Source: Liolophura sinensis (Eukaryota > Mollusca > Polyplacophora > Chitonida > Chitonidae). From it: DNA of 64,000 nt. The position numbers and the translations under genes are program-made. Below are positions 13,284 through 25,200 of the stretch, one piece after another. The DNA lies in assembly GCF_032854445.1 (NCBI RefSeq), contig NC_088295.1, positions 68,613,249-68,677,248 on the forward strand. The letters are read 5' to 3'. Below the pieces are notes generated by a model, which made no database searches, had not been told where the DNA came from, and worked only from the letters and a program-made list of their open reading frames with translations. Position 1 is the first letter of the stretch. Each line of letters opens with the position of its first letter.

Positions 13284-16200
13284 CTATTAACACTGTATTT
13301 GAAGAACTGCCTCACTTAACAATTCCGTGTTTTGCACATGAACATAATTTGTCTCCAAAACATGATTTATCGCTATTTTCAGAGGCATCCTAAATTTTTT
13401 TTTTTTGTAAACAAACGCGCTACTATTGCTGACTTAAAATGGCATGTAATAATGTTTCAGTTTCGTGAGGACCGTATCTATCGTCATCTGGAGCCTGCCC
13501 TGGCCTTTCAGCTGGAGATTAATCGTATGAGGAACTTTGACCTTGAGGCTATCCCAACAGCCAACAGCAAGATGCACCTCTACCTGGGAAAGGCAAAGGT
13601 CAGACGTTTGTGTATACAAGGACTTGTTTTCTGATGTTTGCTGGGCTCACTTTCCCAATGATTTATAAATCACGTTTTTGTCAGGTTTCTAACAAATTGT
13701 TATTTTTTTAAACAGAAGGCAGTGCTATTTACAAAAAAAAGCTTGATTAAATGCATCTACAAATTGTCAAAATCAAACCAATTGCTGTTACATAAATGAT
13801 ATATATTCTTGTATATTCTTGTTTTCCACTTCTGTATGCTTTGTACAAGAATCCATTTTTTGAATATCTCCAATGTCTTTGATTTCCAGCAAGTCGCCAA
13901 AGGACAGGAAGTGACTGATTATCGTTTCTTTGTTCGATCCATCATCAGACACTCAGACCTGGTGACAAAGGTAATGAAGACAGAACTTAATTCTTAATAT
14001 TATATACTTATTTTTGTCTTTTTTGCCAGAGCTGAAGCCTATTGAAATCAACCTTTTGAAGGACTGCTTTACTTAAGAGGATAATCCTGTGTATTTCGAT
14101 CATCATCAAGTTTGATGTTGTCTCTTGTGACCCGTGCCATGATGGGCATATGTTGAGGTTCCAAGGTTAATTTGTTTGCTGATATTCAGTCTTTTTGGTA
14201 TTACAGGAGGCTTCGTTTGAGTATCTCCAGAATGAAGGGGAGAGAACTCTATTGGAAGCAATGGATGCATTGGAAGTGGCCTTCTCTCACCCATATGTAG
14301 GTTATGTAATGTGCATCAGGATGTGAATTTTGTTACATTTGTGATGAATACCTTAATTCTTCCAATTTTTGGACAGATATTATTAGTGTTGAAAGTAAAA
14401 TATTACATTTCTTTACCAGCGTTTTGGAAAGATAAAGATATGGGTATGTTGTTCATTAGGTGCTCTAAACATGTGAGAAAAGCACTCAGTATTCCTGCTA
14501 CAATTACATATATATTGGCTAAAATGAGCAGACCAGATGTCCCAAAAATTAGACGAAATAGGGTATGTGAACACATGATAATGTCCTCAACAAAATGTGG
14601 AAAAATTTCCTAAGAAAATTTGTAATTTGATAAATTAGATATAATTCTTTGTGAATAAGTTCCTTTGTATTTTTGCCACAAAAAAAATATAAATTATTGT
14701 ACTGATACAATCTGCCAGTCTGTGTGTACCCTTCAATGCAACAAACTCTTTATCATTAATTTATTGTTCACACCACCCATTGTAATGTTTGAGCAAAATG
14801 TACTGATTTCAGGCAGATGGCAACGACATATTTCTGAATTTCCTCACAACTTTTGAAATGGAGCCCCGTCAGGTCAGAGTGCAAATGCCGTCAAGGTCTT
14901 CCATAGAATGACCTTGACCTCCTAACACCACAGTGACCTTTCTTTGTCCATTGTTTATGTATGTGTTTGAGTGTCCTTATTAACCTCTGTTGTCAGATTT
15001 TTCATCTGGATTAACACTCTATCTTGTTGCAGTCCAAGCGCACAGACTGTAATCACATATTCCTGAATTTTGTACCAAGTATGACTCTCTCTGACCCAAG
15101 CAAGGTAATTCAGATGGTTAAAGTAACTCGTAAAACTTTTCATATAAAAAAGAAATTCTGGATTTTTAAGTTTTTGACTTATTAAAACCTAAGAGATAAA
15201 AATCCAGGTTTTGCTGTCGGTTTAGCATTCAGCTGAAGCTGTGGCTAAAATACTGTGTGAATTGGCTGGACCTCAAAAGTAGTTACCAATATAAGTGCTG
15301 CAGAACTGCTGTTTTTCTGGAATGCAGAAATGTTAAATTGTGAAAAAGAAAATTTCAGAAAGTTTTGTGTTGTTCATCCTGGAAAAATCGTCTTATACCG
15401 GCCATGAAGAACTAATCAGGGTTGAATTTCATTGAATTTTATGAGGCCAAACATGAAAGTTTTTTTTCGAAAAGCAATGAAAATAAATGTTTTCAGGATG
15501 AACAAAACAGATGGCTCAGCATTATTATCACTTCAAAGTGTTAACGCAGATAAATCGGTTCAAAACGTAATAATCTCAAATTTTTCAAAATCATTTGAAT
15601 TATTTTATCATTGCTCATTGTTTGAATTTGCTATTTTAATTACAAGTAAGTACATGCAGAATGTAGTACTCATACAACACGCACAGATGAATTCAGTTCA
15701 GTAAGTTGAACTATTACAAAGATTAGAAATATTAAACAACATACATTCAGATCATTTTCATCTAAGGGCTTGGTTTTCACCGTGGGCATTCTTCATATTC
15801 ACATTACTTTACCCTTTTCTCTTTGGGACCTGGGTGTTGTTGTTGTACTATGTGTTGGGTTTTATAGTCTATAGTTTTCCTGTAGCTAGGGAAGGCAATA
15901 CTCCACAATATTTGGGACCTAACATTAACAAGGTTTAGGCCTTCATACATGAATTTTAACAGTTCTGTTAACATAACTATGGGACATAATTATTATTATG
16001 GGACAGTTTCTGTAGATGTACGTGTAATCAAGATACATACCTTGTAGTATTCAAGATGTTTCTAATTTCCTCTGAAATCATTGGAATCTCAGAAATGTTA
16101 GAGCAGGAGTTATTGCCCCTGCCCGTCAGATGTCTTGACACTTACACTTGGTCATCTCTCAAGATTCCAAAATTTTGCAGTGCAGTAAGAAATTGTTGAG

Positions 16201-19200
16201 CCACTGGTGACCATGTTATTGTGGAGTACTCAGTAGTGTGTTGTTTGTTTTTCCACCCCTATTATATCTCCTGACCTCAAAGAAACCCTTTCAAACTGCA
16301 GCGATGCTCATTGTGTGTGAGCACATAAGTGTGTGAGTTAAGACTGCAGTTGCTGTTAACCCACAATTTAGTGTTAAGACTTCAGCAACACTCTATCACA
16401 CATGTAGCGCCGACAAGGTGTGAAGGATTTGTATTGGTAATCATCAACATTTAAGGTGATGTATGTGATTGGGATTGTAAATAGTGGTATTCCTTTGGTA
16501 CAGTAAGAGGATTTACATACTTGTAAACTCAAGCACACTGATTATATTTTCCTTGTGTCCTTCGCGAGTATGATATATTTGACTTATCCTGGTAACCCTG
16601 TTGTATACATCTTCTGTATTAAAGATGATAGTATCCAGCCAGATATCTCATATATGCATGTTAGCATGTTCATTATGCCATGCAAATTTTGTCCATGTCT
16701 CCAGCATGCCATGCAGTTAGGTCCACATATGCAGTATATCCCCTGGTGACAATTTGGGCAGATATAATACATATCAAAAGTATACAATGCTATTAAATAT
16801 ATATGTATGTCAATTTCTTCATTATACCAAACTATTATATCAACATTTATAATATACCATACCAGTCTGTTGCATCTGTTATAAACCACTCAGTTATATC
16901 TGCGTCTATAGCAAAGCAGAATAGTACATCTATATCTGTAATAAAGCACTCTCGCACATTCGCATCTATAATAAAGTACACTAGTATATCCACATCTGTA
17001 ATAAGGAACACTAGTACATTCACATCTGTAATAATCCAAACTAGTGAGTCCACATATCTAATGAATCGCGGTCTGTATTAACTAAACACTCGTACATCCA
17101 CATCTGTGATAAAGAACACTAATACATCCACATCAGTAATAAAGCACAGTATGCCCACATGTCTAATAAACCGCAGTAGTACATGTACATCCACATGTGT
17201 ATTGTATAAAGTACACTAGTAAATCCACATCTGTAATAAAACACTCTTGTACATCCGCATCTATAATAAAGCACACGGGTAAATCCACATCTGTAATAAA
17301 GCACTCTTGTACATCCACATCTGTAATGAAGCACTCCCGTACATCCGCATCTATAATAAAGCACACTGGTACATCCACATCTGTAGTGAAGCACAATAGC
17401 ACACCCCATCAATCATAAAGCACACCAGTACCTCCACATTTCTGATAAATTGCAGTAGTACATCCACACCCACAATAAAAACACACTCGTACATCTGAAT
17501 CTGTAATAAAGCACGCTGGTGCATCCCACGTCTGTAGTAAAGCACACAAGGACGTACACATCCGATAAACTGCAGTAGTACATCCACATCTGTATTAAAT
17601 AAACCACACTAGTACATCCACATCTGTAATAAAGCACTCCTACATTCGCATCTATAATAGAGCACACTGGTGCATCCCACATCGGTAATGAATAATAAAG
17701 CACACCAGTATGTCCAAATGTCAGATAAACCACACTAGTACATCCACATCTGTAATGAAGCAGAATAGTTCATCCACATCTGTAATAAGCACACTGGTAC
17801 ATACACATCTGTAATAAAGCACACTGGTACATGTACATCTGTATTAAAGCAGAATAGTATGTCCGCATCTGTAATAAAGCACGCTAGTACGTCCACATTT
17901 GTATTAATCCACACTAGTACGTTCACATCTAAACTATTCCAGCTTGTTCACGTCTGAAAAACATGTCACAGGCATGTCAAGTATTGTACAATTATTTTGA
18001 TATATATTCGGCAAGTGTAGTGTATGCCAACAGTTATAAACAATATACACTGCAAGTGTTTGTATGTAAACAAGTTGAATGCAGAGTTTTGTACTGTCAG
18101 AAAAGCTATGAACATACACACCCATGCAGTAAGCTATGTCGAGGATTTACTCTGAGAATCTATAATATTGCATTTATGTATTCTCCCCCTGCATGTGTAG
18201 CTGGAGGAGACTGTCCGGGGGATGGTCATGAGGTATGGCAGCCGACTGTGGAAATTACGGGTCCTGCAGGCCGAGTTGAAGCTGACCATTCGCCTGCCAG
18301 GCAGCAGTAACAGCTTCCCGATCCGCCTGTTCCTGACCAATGAGAGCGGATACTACCTGGATATCAGTCTTTATAAGGAGGCTAAGGACCCTCGTACAGG
18401 ACAGGTGAGTTGCAGAGGAGGCACTAGCTATTACCGTGTAGATTTACCTGTTGAATTTAGTAGATTTAGTTCTACATTTAATAATTGATAGGTGATTTAT
18501 CAGTTTTCTTCAGTTATATGATGGTGATTTAGAGGCTGAGTTTATGGATGGAGTAAACAGGAGTGTCCTAGGTAAGCTACTGCCCTTTGCCTTTACATGA
18601 ATCTGAAAAACCCTAGAGTTAAAGTCACAGCCAGTCAAAAATTTTTAAAATATTATTGAGAAGTGTATAAGACATTGATATTTGACAGAGTGAGTTATAA
18701 AGTTGGTAGTGCAATGCATTTATAATAGCAGAACGTGTATAAGGGGAAAAAAAGTTTATGTAAATATTGTTGCCAGTTAAAAAGCCAAGCCTGTAAGTTA
18801 AATCCCTCTCATGCCCTCTCCTGATCAGTGTTGGGTTTGAGTTAATTATAATTTTTGTACCTCTGACACCAAGTACATGATAAAACAGGATGCTTGATGA
18901 TTCCATGGCCTAAAAAAATGATAAACACACCAGTCTTATGTTTCTTTCTCAGGTGATGTTTGAGGCTTATGGAGCCAAGCAGGGACCCCTAAATGGCCTG
19001 TTGATCAGTACGCCATATGTGACTAAGGATCACCTGCAACTGAAGAGATTCCAGGCTCAGTCCAGTGGTACCACCTACGTCTACGACTTCCCAGAGATGT
19101 TCAGACAGGTGAGAACTAAGAAAACAAACAATGATACACCAGATTAAAGATTTTCTGTCAAGTGGAGTGAGGTATTTCACCTAAAGTCATTTTTCATGTG

Positions 19201-22200
19201 ACACATTTTGCTTGTTTCTCATTGATTTATCCACCTTATAGGGCCACTTTATCGTGTTTTGTGAAGTTTGATTAATTTGTATCAGGAAAAACTTGCATGT
19301 TGGCATCAAAAGTATTATTTTAAACTTCAGTTGAAATAAAGTAATTAAACCGAATGATCAAGGATTGTAACTCTGAAAAATAAAGACTTCATTATTATCC
19401 AATATTTGGGCTTAGATATTATCATCATCAGGAGTGCAGTAAGTGGGTCACAGCAACAAGGTTGACAGACAAGAAAGTTGTCATCTTGTCTTTTGAAAAT
19501 TATGAGTTTTTAGATAGATTGACACATACTCACCTAAACTCTGATATCTTCAATAGTTTAATTCTCGGTAGCAGAAAGGTATTTATTGATGTTGGCGTAT
19601 ATTGGTACAAAAAGCTGGAAATTAACAGTCAGGTTTGTGTCAGTTAAAAAAGCAGTAATTATAATACTGCTGTGACCAAAGTTCAATTTCAGTGACTCTA
19701 AGTATACTTACTAAGACAACTGTGTGTTAGCATGTCAAACATCCAGAGTGAGTTAAGAAAAGGGAAATCTGGTTGTTACTCTCCAGACTGTTTCTTTAAA
19801 GAGATGTGTTCAGTTGGTATCGGTATTTTTCTTGTTGTCCAGGCAATGATGAAACAGTGGCAGGAGTACATACATCAGTACGATTTGCCCGAGTCTGTCA
19901 TCCCAGCTGAGCCCATGAGTTACATAGAGCTGGTGTTGAGTGGCCATGGGCATGTGTCTGAACAGAAAAGACTGCATGGAGAGAATGAGGTGAGTTCACA
20001 TCTGAAGTGTTCATACACCAGTACGATTTGCCCGAGTCCGTCATCCCAGCTGAGCCCATGAGTTACATAGAGCTGGTGTTGAGTGGCCATGGGCATGTGT
20101 CAGAACAGAAGAGACTGCATAAAGAAAATAAGGTGAGTTTACATCAGGAGGTAGGTAAATCAGGGACTGATGATTGTCACATAGGCATGTCCATGAATTA
20201 CATGTAGTTCATGATATTTATACAGCTGATATCGGTTTCTTCTCACGCTCTCTCTGGCTAAGCCAGATGCAGCACTATATTACTGCGACTGTCAGGCCCG
20301 TGACAGTGAGGTTACTCTAAGCATGTTTACTTCACCCATAGGCCTAAGGCTGACATATAAATAAAAAAAAATTGAATACAATGTTAAAGAGGTCATACAA
20401 AAGATTTTGGGCAAAAATGCGTATTTGTTAATGGAATCAAATTTCCTGTATTTACCCAAGAATAACTCCAGTTATTGCCTTTCAGTCAGTGTCAGACTCC
20501 TACCTGTGCTAGTTATAGTGTTCTAGGATTCTATTGGTGGAAAAGGTTATACTACAATGAGAACAGACAAGGCTGATATTTTGTGAAAGATAACTATTTG
20601 GGCTATTATAAAATAACAAATATCCTACTGGATTTGCTGTGATGGATTTTTTGCTAATCATTTCCTAAACACCAGTCCAGTAAATAAATCAGTTTCTAGT
20701 CTTCTGCTTCAGACAGATGAAAGGAAGTTCTTGACATTATTGCTTTAGATGTATACAGTTAGGAAATTTAATACAATACATGTGTTTACTGACCAATAAA
20801 CATCTTAGCTGATTACATTGAGGCACATTGCCAATGACTTTTATTTTTATTTTATTTAATCTTTAAATATAAAAAAAGTAGAATGTTGTGTAAGAGTTTA
20901 TCCCCTTGATGTTGTGTAGAACAGAATTTTGTCAGGGGAATTGGTTATATTGTTCATTTGCCAGGCAGAGTTGTCCAGGCATAATTTTTTTTCTGTCCTT
21001 TCACTTTGAACAGATTGGTATGGTAGCATGGAGAATGACATTTAAAACCCCGGAATTCCCAGAAGGCAGAGACATCATTGTTATTGCAAACGACATTACT
21101 TTCAAGATTGGCTCCTTTGGGCCTCAAGAGGATTTACTGTTTAAGGTGTGTTGATGTTCTAGAAAAATCTCTCTTTGATTAAGGCATTAAATTCTTAATT
21201 GACGCCTTTTTATATTGATTTATTGTGATGTCTATATTTTATCAACAAAGAAAGATTCCAGCAAAAAAAGAAAAAAATGGTAGAGAAAATAGATATGAAT
21301 ATATCAGTTGTCAGACAATGTTTCCAAAGCCTTACTACATGAGAGATGTTTTACACGCTTCCTTCCAATAGAAAGCCTCTGAGTTATCTCGGCAGAAGGG
21401 GATTCCCCGTGTGTACATTGCAGCCAATAGTGGAGCACGTATAGGACTCGCAGAGGAAATCAAGCACCAGTTTCAGGTGGCCTGGCGTGACAAAGAGGAT
21501 CCTGATAAGGTAGGGATTTATGAGTACACATGAAAAGTGGCATATTTCATGAAGAAACAAATTAGTGCATAGATGAGTTTTAATGATTCTCCATGTCTTC
21601 GTAGTATGATACTTTCATTAGTCAAAAAAAATCAGTGTACTTTTGAGAATTACTCATTCAGGGGTTTTCTTTGTGCTTTTGAGATCAATAATTTGCAACA
21701 TTTGCTATTTTTGATCTGTTTTACAGGGATTTGAGTACATTTATCTGACACCAGAGGACTTTAAGAAAGCTGGATCTCTGGGATCTGTGAAGGCGGAGTT
21801 GATTGATGATGAAGGCGAGGCCAGATACAGGATCACAGATATCATAGGTTAGTATGAGAGGAAGGCCAGACACAGGGACACAGAGGTCATAGGTTAGTAT
21901 GAGAAGGAGGCCAGATACAGGGACACAGAGGTCATAGGTTAGTATGAGAGGGAGGCCAGATACAGGATCACCAATATCATAGGTTAATATGAGAGGAAGG
22001 TGAGACACAGGGACACAGAGGTCATAGGTTAGTATGAGAGGGAGGCCAGATACAGGATCACCGGTATCATAGCTTAGTATGAGAGGAAGGCCAGATACAA
22101 GGTCACAGAGGTCATAGGTTAGTATGAGAGGGAGGCCAGATACAGGGTCACAGAGGTCATAGGTTAGTATGAGGGGAAGGCCAGATACAGGATCACCAAT

Positions 22201-25200
22201 ATCATAGGTTAGTATGAGAGGAAGGTCAGACACAGGGACACAGAGGATATAGGTTAGTATGAGGGGAAGGCCAGATACAGGATCACCGATATCATAGGTT
22301 AGTATGAGAGGAAGGCCAGATACAGGGTCACAGAGGTCATAGGTTAGTATGAGAGGGAGGCCAGACACAGGGACACAGAGGTCATAGGTTAGTATGAGAG
22401 GGAGGCCAGATACAGGGTCACAGAGGTCATAGGTTAGTATGAGAGGGAGGCCAGATACAGGGTCACAGATATCAGATGTTAGTATGAGAGGAAGGCCAGA
22501 CATAGGGACACAGAGGTCATAGGTTAGTATGAGAGGGAGGCCAGATACAGGGTCACAGAGGTCATAGGTTAGTATGATAGGGGGGTCAGATACATGATCA
22601 CAGAAATCATAGGTTAGTATGTGAGCAAGGCTAAACACAGGATCACAGATATCATCGGTTACCCGAACTAAATTTCGTCCACAAAGGTGCCTTTTTAATG
22701 GCTGATCAAGGGCACAGAATATTATTTTTGGTGCTGAAAGTTACAATTTTCCAGTAGAATATCATCCAATGTTCCAAGCAAACCTCAGAGCACTTTTCTA
22801 AAATCAGGAAATATGGGCAAGGTAGTCATGGTCGAAATTTATGGTTACTTAGGATAGTATGTGAGGGAGGCCAGATACAGGATCACGTATGTCCTACATT
22901 AGTATATTAGGGAGGCCAGAAAAAGGATCACAGATACCATAGGTTAATATCAGTGAGAGGCCAGATACAGGGTCACAGATATTATAGATTAGCATGAAAG
23001 AGAGACCAGATACAGGGTCACACACATTATAGATTAGCAAGAGAGGTGAGGCCTCATTCAGATCACAGATATCATAGGTATGTGTTCTTGTACATATATC
23101 TGTGGGTTGTTAATTTGTTTGTTTCTCTCCTTTGTTGATGTGTGCTTGTATCTGTGGTTTGTTGATGTGTGCTCATACTTGTGGTTTGTTGTACCTGTTC
23201 AGGTATGGAGGATGGACTTGGGGTAGAGAATCTCAGAGGCTCAGGGATGATCGCAGGAGAGACATCACAGGCCTACAATGAAGTAGTCACCATTAACCTG
23301 GTAAGTGTCGTGTCATTCTTTTCACTCTCACTTTGAATAGGAGAAACTGTTTTTGGGGTGAAAATTTCACATTTTTTAAAAAAATGTATCGCGCACAAAT
23401 AGCTGTGACATCCCACACAAAGTCAAGGTCGTCTTGTACTCGTCATTGAGTGAATCGCCCATATTAAAATGACGGCAAAAATATGACTTACTGTAATTCT
23501 TCAACCTTTTTGCATGTTTGCAAGGTGTTTATTCAGGAATATTCTGAAGACATTATCCTGCGTAGATTGATAAAGTTATATTTTTTGGAAAGGCCTGAAA
23601 TTGGTCAATGTAACCAATGTAGTTTTGTGTCCGAAAGTTGCTGTTTCAAACGCAAAAAGACTGAAGAATTAGAGTATTGACACTATTTGTACTTAATCCC
23701 CGAGAGATGGTTTTGTGAGGCATTGGCTCCCTTGTAAGCAGAATGTTTGCACAGATTACGTCTTCCTGTGATAGGAAATGCTTTTACACGGTATTCTCTA
23801 CCATTAAACCTTGTCTTGATTTTTGCTCTGTTAATCAAATGATTTGAATTTCTTTGAGAAACGTGGTTCATGTTCTGTAATCACAGCGACAGCATTAGTA
23901 AGAGGCTTCTGGGTTGTTGCGCCGCACTGGCAGGCTAACCACCTAGGCCACGTGAGAAGAAAATATACGTGTTACTACTTCTAGATAGCTAAAGTTAAGT
24001 ACCAGTAATGAATCAAATCAGTGGGTAATATTTCCTATTTTCATCCATTGTTTTCCCTGTAGGTGACCTGCAGAGCTATAGGTATAGGAGCTTACCTGGT
24101 TCGTTTAGGACAGAGAGTGATCCAGGTGGAGAATTCCCACATCATCCTGACAGGGGCAGGTGCTCTTAACAAGGTAATTCATGATTATCCTCACTGATAG
24201 TCAGGCACATGGCTACAGGTCATGTTAACAAAGGTAATTCATGATTATCTGCATTGATAGTCAGGCACATGACTACAGCAAAGGTAATTCTTGATTATCC
24301 TCATTGATAGTCAGGCACATGACTACAGGTCCTCTCAACAAAGGTAATTCTTGATTATCCTTGTTGATTGTCAGGCACATGACTACAGGTTCTCTCAACA
24401 AAGGTAATTCTTGATTATTCTCATTGATAGTCAGGGACATGACTACAGGTCCTCTCAGCAAAGGTAATTCTTGATTATCCTCATTGATAGTCAGGGACAT
24501 GACTGCACGTCCTCTCTACAAAGGTAATTCTTGATTATCCTCATTGATAGTCAGAGACATGACTACAGGTCCTCTCAACAAAGGTAATTCTTGATTATTC
24601 TCATTGATAGTCAGGGACATGACTGCACGTCCTCTCTACAAAGGTATTTCTTGATTATCCTCATTGATAGTCAGGGACATGACTACAAGTCCTCTCAGCA
24701 AAGGTAATTCTTGATTATCCTCATTGATAGTCAGGGACATGACTGCACGTCCTCTCTACAAAGGTATTTCTTGATTATCCTCATTGATAGTCAGGGACAT
24801 GACTACAAGTCCTCTCAGCAAAGGTAATTCTTGATTATCCTCATTGATAGTCAGGGACATGACTGCACGTCCTCTCAGCAAAGGTAATTCTTGATTATCC
24901 TCATTGATAGTCAGGGACATGACTGCACGTCCTCTCTACAAAGGTATTTCTTGATTATCCTCATTGATAGTCAGGGACATGACTACAAGTCCTCTCAACA
25001 AAGGTAATTCTTGATTATCCTCATTGATAGTCAGGAACATGACTACAGGTCCCCTCAGCAAAGGTAATTCTTGATTATCCTCATTGATAGGAACATGACT
25101 ACAGGTCCTCTCAGCAAAGAAACAGGTCATGGTTAAGATGGATGTCTTTCAGTCATTATGGTAGCTCATGTATGGTTTCAAAGCAGGCCGGGAATTTGTG

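Noticed and set aside
16584-17926. Several overlapping frames of 60-106 codons on both strands
   Set aside because: All fall in the 30-bp minisatellite of ACC intron 12.
19868-20165. Exon 15 and 15b spliced in series
   Set aside because: The intervening 32 nt are too short for a normal intron, and unspliced read-through changes frame and stops.
21721-22638. 305-codon minus-strand frame with a 15-residue repeat ([15 protein letters not shown])
   Set aside because: It is the reverse strand of the 45-bp minisatellite and of ACC exon 18. A 45-bp period keeps any stop-free frame open; there are no promoter, splice or family signals.
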